Shown: positions 1-8,613, counted from the first letter of the stretch. The stretch: DNA of 64,000 nucleotides from Acidovorax temperans (GCF_006716905.1 NZ_VFPV01000001.1:111001-175000), one strand, 5' to 3'. A program made the numbers and translations. The notes: generated by a model not told the origin, from the letters alone.

Positions 1-343
1 GGCTCCAGGCTTGGGTCAGTAGAGCGAACAGCTCGGCCAGAGGCTCCTCGCCCAGGCGCTGGCGGGCTTGCACGCTGACACTCGGTGCAGGCGGCGCTTG
101 TCCATCCAGGCTCAAATCCAGCTGCTGCACCACCTGCCACAGTGGCCGGTCGCGAAACAGCGCCAGTCCGATCACAAGCCACACGGCATGCTCGGCAGGC
201 AGCTTGCGCCGGCGGATGGAGGCCTTGCCGCTGATCCCCAGCGCCTGCGCGATCCAGGCAGGGTCTATCAACGCGCTGAGCTGCTCGAGGCGATCAGGTA
301 CTCGGGGCAGGGTCTGGCGCAAGGCGTTTGCAAGCAGGCTCAT
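1..343 (-). CDS. IS4-family transposase, N-terminal part
   Basis: An open frame runs from ATG at 343 to the window edge (114 codons) without a stop. The protein begins MSLLANALRQTLPRVPDRL and contains the IS4 N-terminal signatures RRRKLPAEHAVWLVIGLALF and VSVQARQRLGEEPLAELF. These line up with RKRRLPMEQALWLVLGVALL and ALSQARQRLGSEPLQWLF in the transposases at 7228 and 11458. The catalytic DDE domain lies off the window. The start is 79 bp inside the element end, as in the other copies (about 100 bp). Role: cut-and-paste transposition of its own element. Confidence 0.8.
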   Translation of the reverse strand, partial: MSLLANALRQTLPRVPDRLEQLSALIDPAWIAQALGISGKASIRRRKLPAEHAVWLVIGLALFRDRPLWQVVQQLDLSLDGQAPPAPSVSVQARQRLGEEPLAELFALLTQAWS

Positions 344-349
344 CAAGCA

Positions 350-382
350 AAAAAGGGAACGTGTTGAACACGTCCCCTTTTT
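350..382. terminator. Long hairpin between IS end and transposase start (bidirectional terminator)
   Basis: A nearly perfect palindrome (AAAAAGGG, ACGTGTT, then the complement, ending CCCCTTTTT) with A and T runs on its two sides can act as an intrinsic terminator in both directions. It sits between the IS end and the transposase ATG on the minus strand, so transcripts entering from the flanking chromosome would stop before the transposase. Confidence 0.6.
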
Positions 383-425
383 ACTGGATCAAGCCGCCTG
401 CGGGCTTAACTGACTGGCATTGCCC

Positions 426-454
426 TTGTGCTGGCTTTTTTCATGTTGTACGAT
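426..454 (+). promoter_or_regulatory. Candidate sigma-70 promoter of the Bug-protein gene
   Basis: TTGTGC (426-431), a 17-nt spacer, then TACGAT (449-454). It begins 4 bp outside the IS end, so the insertion has kept this promoter but removed anything further upstream. Weak matches to both boxes; the spacing is what supports it. Confidence 0.35.
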
Positions 455-488
455 GACCAACAACATTTTACCAACGGGAGACAATTCC

Positions 489-1463
489 ATGACCATCCTT
501 CGCCGCTCCGCCGTACTGGCCGGCTTTGCCCTGCTGGCCACGGCCAGCGCCTTTGCACAGAACGCGGCTGAATGGCCCAGCAAAACGGTGCGCATCATCG
601 TGCCCTACCCGCCCGGCGGCAGCTCGGACATCATTGCGCGATCCATCAGCCAGGTGCTGTCGGAATCGCTCAAGCAAAGCGTGATCGTGGAAAACAAGGC
701 AGGCGCCAACGGCAACCTGGGCGCCGACCTGGTGGCCAAGGCCGAGCCTGATGGCTACACGCTGCTGCTGTGCGACGTGGGCGCACTGGCTATCAGCCCG
801 TCGGTGTACACCAAGCTGTCGTTCGACCCGTCCAAAGACCTGCGTGGCGTGACCATGCTGGCCTACTCGCCCCACCTGCTGGTGGTGCACCCCTCGGTGC
901 CGGTGAACAACCTCAAGGAGCTGGTCGCCTATTCCAAAAAGAACGACCTGAACTTTGCCGTTACGGCCACAGGCAGCGCACCGCACCTGGCTGGCTTGGC
1001 GCTGGAGCGCGCCAGTGGCGCACGCTGGCAGTACATCCCCTACAAGGGCGGTGTCACCGCCATTCAAGACACCGTGGCCGGGCAAACCCAGGTGCTGATG
1101 AACGGCATGCTGGCCACCCTGCCCCAGGTGCAAAACGGCAAGCTCAAGGTGCTGGGCGTTTCCAAGTCCACCCGCATGCCGCTGATTGGCGACGTGCCCA
1201 CCATTGCCGAGCAAGGCATCCCGGGCTATGAATCGGGCACTTGGCAAGGCGTGCTGGTGCCACGCGGCACGCCCGAAGCCGTGGTGCAAAAGCTCAACAA
1301 GGCGCTCATCACGGCCATCCGCGCGCCAGAAATCCGCTCGCGCCTGGCGGGCCAGGGGGCCGAGGTGGTCACCATGACGCCGGCCGAACAAGACCAGTTC
1401 TTCACCAAGGAGCGGGCACGTTGGGCCAGCGTGGTCACGGCCGCCAAGATCAAGCTCGACTGA
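489..1463 (+). CDS. Bug/TctC-family tripartite tricarboxylate transporter substrate-binding protein
   Basis: 324 aa. A signal peptide (MTILRRSAVLAGFALLATA...AFAQ) is followed by the Bug fold signatures WPSKTVRIIVPYPPGGSSD, ENKAGANGNLGADLVAKAEP and DGYTLLL, typical of periplasmic binding proteins greatly expanded in Burkholderiales. They usually bind carboxylates or related small acids for TctAB-type carriers. No tctA or tctB gene is nearby, so this is an orphan receptor and the ligand cannot be told from sequence. The ATG at 489 is chosen because it directly starts the signal peptide and follows a GGGAG ribosome-binding site. An IS end lies 66 bp upstream. Confidence 0.9.
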   Translation: MTILRRSAVLAGFALLATASAFAQNAAEWPSKTVRIIVPYPPGGSSDIIARSISQVLSESLKQSVIVENKAGANGNLGADLVAKAEPDGYTLLLCDVGALAISPSVYTKLSFDPSKDLRGVTMLAYSPHLLVVHPSVPVNNLKELVAYSKKNDLNFAVTATGSAPHLAGLALERASGARWQYIPYKGGVTAIQDTVAGQTQVLMNGMLATLPQVQNGKLKVLGVSKSTRMPLIGDVPTIAEQGIPGYESGTWQGVLVPRGTPEAVVQKLNKALITAIRAPEIRSRLAGQGAEVVTMTPAEQDQFFTKERARWASVVTAAKIKLD

Positions 1464-1675
1464 CGCACGCAGCCAGGGCCGCGGCGCCAGGCTGCGGCCC
1501 TGCACTGCACAAGAAGTGGCAAGGGTGCCGCATCCATCACAATGGAAAGCCTGCACGCCTTGCCTTGCCGAGAGCTGCTGCCCCAACTCCCCTGGCGTGG
1601 TTAGCCAGGGCTGCTTCGCTGAGTTGGGTGAGCGCTCAGACGGGCAAAGGCAATGAACTCTCACCTTTTTGCCCC

Positions 1676-1948
1676 ATGACATCCAGCCCCCCTCTCACCC
1701 TGGACATGCCCGCCCCCACGGCTGGCGAACTCAAAGCCGCACGCATCGCCGCAGGCCTGAGCCAAGTGCAGGCGGCCGAGTTGATGGGCTACCCGGTGCA
1801 GCAGGGCAGCCGGGGCGGCCTGCAGTCCCGCACCTGGCAAGCCCTGGAAAGCGAAACCGACGAGCGCACCATGCAAGGCCCCGTCTTCGCCATGTTTTTG
1901 CTGCTGACGGGGCAGCACCCCACGCATGCGCTGGTCCAAAACACCTAG
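1676..1948 (+). CDS. Small helix-turn-helix-like protein
   Basis: 90 aa from ATG 1676. The stretch GELKAARIAAGLSQVQAAEL resembles the first two helices of an XRE/Cro-type HTH, followed by a basic or polar loop, then SRTWQALESETDERTM. That pattern (S-x-x-T-W-x-x-x-E-S) is seen in small XRE-like repressors and phage or plasmid regulators. The C-terminal part (VFAMFLLLTGQHPTHALVQ) would pack as a last helix. The gene is monocistronic between tctC and the convergent TonB receptor. Function inferred only from the HTH resemblance; a later ATG at 1706 is also possible. Confidence 0.6.
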   Translation: MTSSPPLTLDMPAPTAGELKAARIAAGLSQVQAAELMGYPVQQGSRGGLQSRTWQALESETDERTMQGPVFAMFLLLTGQHPTHALVQNT

Positions 1949-1992
1949 CCCACCCCACCAGGGCCCGTGCACGCCACAGGCCCCGGTCTTCA

Positions 1993-4095
1993 TCAGAACG
2001 CCACTTTCACGCCCACGGTGATGTTGCGTCCCATCAGCGGCGCAGCGGTTTTGATGAACGAGGTGTGGGCGTAGGCCAGGCGGTCGGTCAGGTTGTTGCC
2101 CTTGACGTACAACTGCCAGGGCGAGCCGTTGGCCAGCTTGCCGTGGTAGGCGGCGCCCAGGTTCAGCATGCCGTAGCCAGGGGTGGCGGTTTCAAACCCG
2201 GCCACGCGGTTTTGGCGGGCCACTTGCACCCATTCCACTTGGCCCTCCCAGGCCTGCCAGTTGGCATCGAGCCGCAAGCCAGCGCGGGCGGCCGGTATGC
2301 GCGGCAGGTTGCCGCCTCCGTCGAGCTTGGCGCGCACAGTGTCGCCAAACAGCGTGATGCCCAGGTTGCGCGTGAGGGCCTGGCGCACTTGGCCCTCGAT
2401 GCCGGTGAAGGTGGCATCGGCCTGGCTGTACTGCAGCAGTTGCAGGGCATCCAGCGCATCGAGCGTGCGGCCGTAGATGTAGTTGTGGATCTTGTTGTGG
2501 AACACGCTCACACCAAATGTGGTGTCGCCGCTGGTCTTCTTCAGGCTCACGTCGATGTTTTGCGAAATCTCTGAACGCAGATCAGCGTTGCCCCGCTCGT
2601 AGGTGCTGGTGGCCATGTGCAGGCCCCGGGCGTACAGCTCTTCGGCCGACGGCGCACGGCTGGCGCGGGTGAACGAGGTACCCACCTGGTAGCCAGGCGT
2701 GAAGCGCCACACCGCGCCCAGCGATGCCGAGGTGCCGTTATGGCTGCGCTCGATGCCCGTGGTCTGCGCCTCGGCCGTCTGGCGGTCATGGCGCAGTGCG
2801 CCTTCAAAACGCCAGTTGCCCAGGCGGTATTCCTCCAGCACAAACAGGCCCACCTTGCGGGTAACGGTGGGCTGCACGTAAGCCTCTTCCCCTTCGGCGC
2901 TGAACTTGCGCTGCGAGGTCTGCAACCCCACCACGCCCTTGAACCCGGCGATAGGCTCGTGCTGCAACTCCACGCGGGTGTCATAGGCCTTGTTCTTGAA
3001 CGTGGTGCTGATGGCGCCGTCTTCGACCTCGTCGTGCACATAGTCGGTCACGCCCGCACGCAGGCGCAGGGCCGAGAAGCCTGCGAACGGGTTGCGCAGC
3101 TCGCCGCGCACGTCAAAGCGTTCGCTGCGCAGATCCACCACGGGCACATCGCCATGGTCGTGACCTTCGTGGTCATGGTCATGGCCATCGTCTTCGCCCG
3201 CATGAGCCTCGCAATGCAGATGGTCGCCATGGGTGTGGCAGCCGTCAAAACTGTGGTTGTGCCCCGGCAGGCCGTACTTGGCCGTCTGGCGCGTGTAGGC
3301 CGCGCCCAGGTAGCCGCGCTCGCCCACCCACGACAGCCCCACGCTGCCCGTGTCGGTGCGGTTGAAGCTGCCCGGCACCTTGCGGGTGGCCTCGCCCTCA
3401 GGCGCCCAGCCCTTGCCCACGCGGTAGTCGCCCGCGTCGCGGGCCACGCCCTCCACATGCACCGCCAGGTTGCCTGCTCCACCGGTCAGCGATAAAGCAC
3501 CCGCCCCCTCACGGGCGCCTGTGTTGGCGCGCAACTCGGCGCTGCCTTCGTAGCCTTTTTGCGGGATGGCCGTGGGCACCTTGCCATCGAGCACATTGAC
3601 CACGCCGCCCACGGCACCGTTGCCGTACACCAGGGCCGACGGGCCGCGCAGCACTTCGATCTGCGTGGCCAGCATGGGCTCGGACACCACCGCGTGGTCG
3701 GGGCTGATGGTGGAGGCATCGTGCAGCTCGGCACCGTCGCTGAGCACGCGCACGCGCGGGCCGTCCATGCCGCGAATGATGGGGCGGCTGGCCCCGGCGC
3801 CAAAGTGGCTGCTGGTGATGCCGGGCTCGCTGCTCAGCGTCTCGCCCAGCGTGGCCTCGCGGCGGCGCACCAGTTCGTCACCTTCGAGCACGGTCACGGG
3901 CGTGGTCATCTCGCCCGCACCCAGCTGCAGGCCGCTGGCAGAGACAGTGACGGAAGGCAGGCTGGCTTCGGCGGCAGCGGCAGGCGCGGTGGCCTGGGTC
4001 TGGGCCAGCGCCGAGCCCCCTGCAGCCAGCAAAGCAACGGCCAGGGCCACGGGGCGCAGGGCAAGGCGGCGCGAGGCCAATGTGGAATAAATCAT
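1993..4095 (-). CDS. znuD: TonB-dependent outer-membrane receptor, ZnuD-like (zinc uptake)
   Basis: About 700 aa. Signal peptide at the start (MIYSTLASRRLALRPVALAV...SALAQ), plug domain with LGETLSSEPGITSSHFG and RVLSDGAELHD, PSALVYGNGAVGGVVNVLDG, then a 22-strand barrel ending in F. A loop around residues 285-320 is extraordinarily rich in His, Asp and Cys (CHTHGDHLHCEAHAGED and GHDHDHEGHDHGD), the hallmark of the zinc receptor ZnuD of Neisseria and Acinetobacter. It is last in a minus-strand operon headed by a Fur/Zur-type regulator, which supports zinc piracy across the outer membrane. ATG 4095 is preferred; an upstream ATG at 4131 would only add 12 residues. A 281-bp gap with a palindromic repeat separates it from the next gene, so it may also have its own promoter. 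Confidence 0.85.
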   Translation of the reverse strand: MIYSTLASRRLALRPVALAVALLAAGGSALAQTQATAPAAAAEASLPSVTVSASGLQLGAGEMTTPVTVLEGDELVRRREATLGETLSSEPGITSSHFGAGASRPIIRGMDGPRVRVLSDGAELHDASTISPDHAVVSEPMLATQIEVLRGPSALVYGNGAVGGVVNVLDGKVPTAIPQKGYEGSAELRANTGAREGAGALSLTGGAGNLAVHVEGVARDAGDYRVGKGWAPEGEATRKVPGSFNRTDTGSVGLSWVGERGYLGAAYTRQTAKYGLPGHNHSFDGCHTHGDHLHCEAHAGEDDGHDHDHEGHDHGDVPVVDLRSERFDVRGELRNPFAGFSALRLRAGVTDYVHDEVEDGAISTTFKNKAYDTRVELQHEPIAGFKGVVGLQTSQRKFSAEGEEAYVQPTVTRKVGLFVLEEYRLGNWRFEGALRHDRQTAEAQTTGIERSHNGTSASLGAVWRFTPGYQVGTSFTRASRAPSAEELYARGLHMATSTYERGNADLRSEISQNIDVSLKKTSGDTTFGVSVFHNKIHNYIYGRTLDALDALQLLQYSQADATFTGIEGQVRQALTRNLGITLFGDTVRAKLDGGGNLPRIPAARAGLRLDANWQAWEGQVEWVQVARQNRVAGFETATPGYGMLNLGAAYHGKLANGSPWQLYVKGNNLTDRLAYAHTSFIKTAAPLMGRNITVGVKVAF

Positions 4096-4202
4096 GAGAA
4101 ACCTTGGAGGTAAAAAATCAGAGGCGAACAAGGCAGACGCTGCGACGCACCATGCGCAGCAACCCAGGCGGGCACGGCCGGCCAGCCCTGCAAAGATTGA
4201 GA

Positions 4203-4255
4203 CAAAAATGCACGCTAGCGCTTTCCAGTCAAGCGCTAGCAGCTATCAAATCAGG
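4203..4255. repeat. Comamonadaceae-type palindromic repeat, copy 1
   Basis: Contains GCTAGCGCTTTCCAGTCAAG and CGCTAGCAGCTATCAAATCA: a 10-bp stem (GCTAGCGCTT against AAGCGCTAGC) next to GATAGCTGC in inverse orientation. Lies in the gap upstream of the ZnuD-like gene. The rest of the 4132-4376 gap shows nothing else I can support. Confidence 0.7.
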
Positions 4256-4376
4256 AGTAAATAACGCACTGACAACCAGCGTGCGTCACGCGCCGATCTG
4301 GCTGTGGGAAGACAGCGAACAGGTCAGCCAGCAGCCGAGCCCCCACAGCCACAGCAGCCGAGGCCAGCGACGCGGT

Positions 4377-4841
4377 TCAGGCCCGCAGGGCTACAGGCGG
4401 GGCGCGTGCCTGGAACAGGGCCCGGTGCAGCACCCACCCGTGCTGCACCAAACCCATCGGGGCGTGGTGGGTGCTGGGGACGGCGGGCAAGCCCGGCGCA
4501 GGGGCCAGCAGGCCATCGGCCAGGGCCAACTGATCCAGCAGCAGACAGTCCAGCCCGCTGTTATGGGCGGGCAGCAGGGATTCGATCAGCGCGACTGCGG
4601 CTGGTGCCACCTGCGCACGGGCATGGGGGTGCGCAGCATCGCCCGTATGCGCAAGCCCCTGGATGGGCACCGTGCGGTGGTCGCCAGAATGCAGCGCCTG
4701 GTGCACCCGGCCCAGGGTGGGCACCCATGCCAGGGCCAGCAGCAGGCAGGCCAGCCAGACTGCCTGCCATGCGCGCGCACCAGCACGCGGGCGCGCGGCG
4801 GTGCACGCACGCTGGCGGGGCCGTGGCAAAGGCAGGGGCAT
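4377..4841 (-). CDS. DUF2946-like membrane-anchored protein of the zinc operon
   Basis: 154 aa from ATG 4841. One membrane segment near residues 25-40 (WQAVWLACLLLALAWVP) is followed by a periplasmic part with GRVHQALHSGD and HNSGLDCLLLDQL. Conserved His and Cys in this order are typical of DUF2946 proteins found next to metal-uptake genes. It lies between the DUF3299 gene and the TonB receptor on the minus strand, 65 bp from its upstream neighbour. Biochemical role unknown; a metal-handling accessory role is inferred from the His residues and the neighbours only. Confidence 0.65.
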   Translation of the reverse strand: MPLPLPRPRQRACTAARPRAGARAWQAVWLACLLLALAWVPTLGRVHQALHSGDHRTVPIQGLAHTGDAAHPHARAQVAPAAVALIESLLPAHNSGLDCLLLDQLALADGLLAPAPGLPAVPSTHHAPMGLVQHGWVLHRALFQARAPPVALRA

Positions 4842-4906
4842 GGCAGATGAAAGGCGGAGAGACTTCAGCAGCAACACACAGGGCAACGGGGAATCGCTGC
4901 AGCCCG

Positions 4907-5527
4907 TTACTTCACGGGCACCGCCTCCACCAGGCGGTAGAACAGGCCGTAGGGGTCGTTGGGCAGCACGTTGAACTTGCCTTCGACCACCACGGGTTCC
5001 AGCGAATAGCGCACGGGGGTCTTGGCTTTGACTTCGACCATGCTCTCAGGCCCGCCGGGAATGCAGAACGAGCAGGTCAAGGGCACGGAGGTGAGCAAAA
5101 AATGCTTTTGCGTGGGTTTGGCATCCATGGGCACCATGAAGCCCTGGATGCGCTGCACCGTCTGGTGCATACCCTGCTGCTGCGCGTTGAACACGGGCAG
5201 CACAGCGTTGGCCGTGGTTTTCTTGGTCAGGTCGGTCAGCACCGACCAGGGCACCACATCACTTCGCACGGGCAGCGGCGCAATGGGGCTGTTGGGGCTG
5301 TGGTAACCGGCCCCGCTGCCCGCCACCGCTGGCTGCCCGTGGGTGCCGGGCGGCAGGGGTGAACTGAGCGCCGGAGTGCCTGCCGCGCCTGATGCCTGCG
5401 CCTGCACGCTGGCCGCCCCTGCCCCACCCACCACCACAGCACAGGCCAGCACAACGGCACGCCAACGCGCTGCCCCGAGGCTAGACGCATGGCAGGTGGC
5501 ATGGGAGCAGGACAGCAGGCGGGGCAT
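4907..5527 (-). CDS. DUF3299 exported protein of the zinc operon
   Basis: 206 aa with an N-terminal hydrophobic export signal (WRAVVLACAVVVGGAGAASV, cleavage near VQAQA). The conserved body runs VPWSVLTDLTKK, VLPVFNAQQQGMHQTVQRI, GFMVPMD, HFLLTSVPLTCSFCIPGGPE, VKAKTPVRYSLEPVVVEGKF. GFMVP and the C-x-x-C (CSFC) segment are the DUF3299 core. DUF3299 proteins are known as companions of FtsX-type ABC transporters in zinc-regulated operons (the Vibrio zrg cluster is, to my knowledge, one such case). It is presumably periplasmic or a membrane-attached accessory protein; reaction or ligand unknown. Confidence 0.75.
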   Translation of the reverse strand: MPRLLSCSHATCHASSLGAARWRAVVLACAVVVGGAGAASVQAQASGAAGTPALSSPLPPGTHGQPAVAGSGAGYHSPNSPIAPLPVRSDVVPWSVLTDLTKKTTANAVLPVFNAQQQGMHQTVQRIQGFMVPMDAKPTQKHFLLTSVPLTCSFCIPGGPESMVEVKAKTPVRYSLEPVVVEGKFNVLPNDPYGLFYRLVEAVPVK

Positions 5528-5595
5528 GGGCAGACTCTTCTTTCAATCAGCGAAAAAATCAGGCGACAGCGAGGCGCAGGCGTGAGGGACGCGCC

Positions 5596-5847
5596 TCAAT
5601 GCGCGTGCTTCATGCCGCAGTATTTTCCGATGGCCAGGTTTTTGCAGGCCGCCTGCAGCTCTTTCATGCACACGGCTTCGCCCTTGCCGCCTTCCAGGCA
5701 CTTGGCAGCGGCTTCATGGGCGGCGGCCATGGCGCGGTGGCGCTCGATGTCTTCCTTGGTCTGCTTGTCAGAGTGGGCCTGTGCCAGGGCGGCAGCGCTG
5801 GCCAGCAGCAAGGGGGCGACGCACAGGGCGGTCCAGAGTTTCTTCAT
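5596..5847 (-). CDS. Small exported cysteine-containing protein of the zinc operon
   Basis: 83 aa. A clear signal peptide (MKKLWTALCVAPLLLASAAALAQA) leaves a mature protein of about 60 aa, mostly alpha-helical. It has four Cys (AAKCLEGG, EAVCMKEL, QAACKNL, KYCGMK) that could form two disulfides, and a His-ending tail MKHAH. Spacing to both neighbours is 65-68 bp, so it fits the operon. I do not recognise a named family. A periplasmic metal-binding or chaperone-like role is only a guess from location and composition. Confidence 0.6.
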   Translation of the reverse strand: MKKLWTALCVAPLLLASAAALAQAHSDKQTKEDIERHRAMAAAHEAAAKCLEGGKGEAVCMKELQAACKNLAIGKYCGMKHAH

Positions 5848-5912
5848 GGTGATTCCTTTCAGGTGAGATCAACGAACAACAAAAAAACAAACACGGCACT
5901 TACAACACGGCA

Positions 5913-7121
5913 TCAGGGCTGCACCAGCAGGTCGGCCACATCGGTGCGATAGGCCTGCATGGCCGGCAGCAGCGCTGCCAGTGCAGCCACCAGGCCCGCC
6001 AGCAGCGGCACACCGGCCTCTTCAGACAACCACACGGCGCCCGTCACAGGCAGCAGCCCTTGCGCCTGCAGCGCCCAGCCCAGGGCATGCGCCAGGCCGT
6101 GGCCCAGCAGCAAGCCCAGGGCGCAGGCCAGGGCCGCCAGCCACAGCGCTTCGCACAGCACCAGCCCGGCCACGCGGCCTGGCTGCGCGCCCAGCATGCG
6201 CAGCATGGCCAGGTCAAAGCGGCGCTCGCGCACGGCATTCCACAGCGCAATGAACACACTCAGCGCCGCCACGGCCAGCAGCACGCCGCCAAAGGCGCGC
6301 AGCACGTCGGCGCCCACGCCCAGCAGGCGTAGCAGGCGGGTCACTTCAATGGCTGGTGCGGCGGCCTGCATCGAGGTGTTGGCGTTGATGGCACGCGGCA
6401 ACGACACAGCCGCCAGCGGCGTGCGGTAGCGCACCAGGGCCACGGTAACCTCGCGCTCTTGCTTCAGGATTTCCAGGTCTTCGGGGTCGTCGGCCGTGGC
6501 GGCTTCGTGCACCTGCCAGACCGATTCAGTGCTGGTAAGGATGAGCCGGTCGAGCACGCAGCCGCAGGGCGCCAGCACGCCGCTGACGCGGTAGGGGTGG
6601 TCGCCATGCGCATGCCCGCCCCCGCCCAGCCCGTGGCTGCCGATGAAGGTGGCCCCCACCAGGGGCTGGCCGGCATGGTCGGGCTTGACGATGCCGCGCG
6701 CTGCGCTGGCGCCCAGCACAGCGTCCATGGGCTGCTGCCACAGCGCGCCTTCGGCCAGGGTGGCGCGGTAGTGCGTTACGTAATCCGGCGTGGTGCCCAC
6801 GATGCGATAGCCCTGGTAACTGTCACCCAGGCTGAGCGGCACCACCTGGGCCACCAGCGGGTTTTGCTGCAGCGCCTGCACCTCTTGCAGGGGGATGTTG
6901 CCCGTGGGCACGTCGATGTGGAACACCCCCGCCAGAATGAGCTGCAGCGGGCTGCCCTTGGCGCCCACCACCAGGTCAATACCTTCCAGGTCGCGCTCAA
7001 AAGCCCGGTCGAGCTGGGTGGACACCAGCAGCACCAGCGTGATGGCTGCCAGCCCCAGGGCCAGCAGCAACAGGTTGAGCGCCGCCGCCAGCGGCCGCGA
7101 CCACAGATAACGCCATGCCAA
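5913..7121 (-). pseudogene. FtsX/MacB-type ABC transporter permease, 5' end cut off by composite transposon
   Basis: 402 codons remain, from LAWRYLWSRPLAAALNLLLL to the stop. Topology is the FtsX/LolE type: one membrane helix at the N-terminus, a large periplasmic domain (about residues 40-260, with a QVVPLSLGDSYQGYRIVGTT segment) and three helices at the C-terminus (around VLRAFGGVLLAVAALSVFIA, GLVLCEALWLAALACALGLL and GVPLLAGLVAALAALLPAMQ). The first codons are missing: the sequence leaves the transposon at 7126 and the next in-frame codon is a TTG. The missing start is intact beyond the transposon at 12923 (MKNIAKTAALA...), so the original protein was about 411 aa. It would have paired with the ATPase encoded at 12929-13645. 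It may still be translated weakly if transcribed out of the IS end, but the operon promoter is cut off. Confidence 0.85.
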
Positions 7122-7126
7122 TGCGG
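7116..7126. repeat. Target-site duplication, left copy
   Basis: TGCCAATGCGG directly precedes the IS terminus at 7127 and is repeated exactly at 12891-12901 directly after the IS terminus at 12890. Length 11 bp, within the range known for IS4-family elements. Neither inner IS boundary carries a copy. Confidence 0.9.
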
Positions 7127-7145
7127 CAATGCCAGTAAGTTAAGC

Positions 7146-7165
7146 AAAGGCCCTTCGGGGTCTTT
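7146..7165 (+). terminator. Inward-facing intrinsic terminator at IS left end
   Basis: Stem AAAGGCCC, tetraloop TTCG, stem GGGTCTTT (8 bp with one G-U pair) followed by GTTGTTTGT. It lies between the IS terminus and the transposase start, so transcripts entering from outside end before the transposase. The mirror copy is at 12852-12871 on the minus strand. Confidence 0.7.
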
Positions 7166-7227
7166 GTTGTTTGTACAGTGCAGGCTTGATCAATTGAGCT
7201 TTGGCCATAGAGGTCAAGCGATAGCCA

Positions 7228-8559
7228 ATGCTGCTGCAAGAGTACCTGAACGATACCCATGAGTTTGCGAGCCCCGAACAATGGGGTGTCGTTCAAAGCA
7301 ACATACCCCAGCAGTGGATTGAACAGGCCTTGCAGATGACGGGTGTAGCCACGCTGCGCAAGCGGCGACTGCCCATGGAGCAGGCACTTTGGCTGGTATT
7401 GGGTGTGGCCTTGCTTAGAGACCGCTCCATCGTGAACGTGGCCGAGGTACTGGAGCTGGCACTGCCTGGGCAGCACAATGAACCCATCAGCTCCAGCGCG
7501 CTGAGCCAGGCGCGCCAACGGCTGGGCAGTGAGCCCCTGCAATGGCTGTTTCGCCACACTGCTGCCCATTGGGCGCACCAGCAGGCCGCTCGCCACCGCT
7601 GGCAAGGCTTGGCGCTGTACGCATTGGATGGCGTGGTCTGGCGTACCCCCGACACACAAGACAACCGCCAGCACTTTGGTTGCCAGCGCAACCACGCAGA
7701 CCACCAAAGTCCCTTCCCCCTGGTGCGCATGGCCTGCTTGCTCGATGCCAGAGCTCGTTTATTGGTAGATGCCAGCCTGGATGCCTACGACACCAGTGAG
7801 TACGCATTGGCTGAACGCTTGTGGCCGAAGTTGCCGCCTGACTCGCTGGTGATTGTGGACAAAGGGTTTTACTCGGCAAGTCTGCTGTGGCCGCTGCAAC
7901 ACCGCCAGGGACGTCACTGGCTGATCCCTGCGCGTGCCGGACTCAGGGGCGAGGTGGTGCAAACGCATGGCCCTGGCGATGTGAGCTTGCGCATGAAGGT
8001 CTCGCCCCAAGCTCGCAAGAAAGACCCCGGCTTGCCGCTCACGTGGGAGGTGCGCGCCATCACCCGTGAACTCGATGGCAAACCCAGAACCTTGTTCACG
8101 TCCCTGATGGATCCGGCACGCTACAAGGCCGAGGAGGTGTTCGCGCTGTACCACGAACGCTGGGAGATTGAGCTGGCCTATGGAGAGATGAAGACGGACA
8201 TGCTGGGCCAGGCGATGACGTTGCGCAGCCAGCAACCCGATGGGGTCAAGCAAGAGCTGTGGGCAACCTTGTTGATGTACAACCTGATCCGCTTGGAGAT
8301 CACGCGCATCGCAGACGAGGCCAAAGTGCAGCCCTGTCGCATCAGCTTCATCACGGCGCTGCGCTACATCGTGGATGAGTGGCTGTGGAGTTCAGGATCA
8401 CACACCCCTGGGGCCATCCCGGCCAAGCTTGCGGCCATGAGAAAGAACATCCGCCGCTTCGTGCTGCCGCCTCGCAGATCCCACAGGCGGTATCCGCGTG
8501 AGGTTCGTATGACCAAGACCCAGTATCCCGTCAAAAAAATGCCGCTCAGACTTAACTGA
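7228..8559 (+). CDS. IS4-family transposase (left copy)
   Basis: 443 aa, complete. N-terminal IS4 domain (RKRRLPMEQALWLVLGVALL, LSQARQRLGSEPL). DDE domain: first Asp in LYALDGVVWR, second Asp in LVIVDKGFYS, and the IS4 signature YHERWEIELAYGEMK with Y-x2-R-x3-E-x6-K intact, so catalytic residues are present. DNA-strand cleavage and transfer at the CAATGCC ends is the family activity. The translation is identical to the right copy, implying recent duplication. ATG 7228 follows a 100-bp leader with a terminator hairpin. Confidence 0.95.
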   Translation: MLLQEYLNDTHEFASPEQWGVVQSNIPQQWIEQALQMTGVATLRKRRLPMEQALWLVLGVALLRDRSIVNVAEVLELALPGQHNEPISSSALSQARQRLGSEPLQWLFRHTAAHWAHQQAARHRWQGLALYALDGVVWRTPDTQDNRQHFGCQRNHADHQSPFPLVRMACLLDARARLLVDASLDAYDTSEYALAERLWPKLPPDSLVIVDKGFYSASLLWPLQHRQGRHWLIPARAGLRGEVVQTHGPGDVSLRMKVSPQARKKDPGLPLTWEVRAITRELDGKPRTLFTSLMDPARYKAEEVFALYHERWEIELAYGEMKTDMLGQAMTLRSQQPDGVKQELWATLLMYNLIRLEITRIADEAKVQPCRISFITALRYIVDEWLWSSGSHTPGAIPAKLAAMRKNIRRFVLPPRRSHRRYPREVRMTKTQYPVKKMPLRLN

Positions 8560-8566
8560 GCGGCAT
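8533..8566 (-). terminator. Inward-facing intrinsic terminator at IS right end
   Basis: 11-bp perfect stem ATGCCGCTCAG / CTGAGCGGCAT with loop ACTTAA. On the minus strand it is followed by TTTTTTT. It ends transcripts coming from hpf, which reads leftwards into the IS, and overlaps the transposase stop codon. In the transposase direction there is no T-run, so outward read-through is not blocked. Confidence 0.75.
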
Positions 8567-8613
8567 TGGCCCCAGGGGGCGGTTGCTGTGCGAATGCCAA
8601 TCAGGCAGTGGCG

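Larger units (their letters stand above)
1..422 (-). mobile_element. IS4-family insertion sequence, left-hand part (runs off the window)
   Basis: The element end is placed at 422, where the sequence reads ...CTTAACTGACTGGCATTG. Read inward this is CAATGCCAGTCAGTTAAG, nearly the same terminus as the two complete IS copies at 7127 and 12890 (CAATGCCAGTAAGTTAAG). Inside lies the start of an IS4-type transposase on the minus strand. It is a relative of, not identical to, the 1442-bp IS of the composite transposon: the transposase N-termini align but differ at many positions. The other end and the target duplication are outside the window. Confidence 0.8.
7127..8568 (+). mobile_element. IS4-family insertion sequence, left copy of composite transposon
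   Basis: 1442 bp with ends CAATGCCAGTAAGTTAAG at the left and (read inward) CAATGCCGCTCAGTTAAG at the right, sharing CAATGCC and AGTTAAG. One transposase gene reads rightwards and its stop codon lies inside the right terminal repeat. Inward-pointing terminators occur at both ends. Confidence 0.9.
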
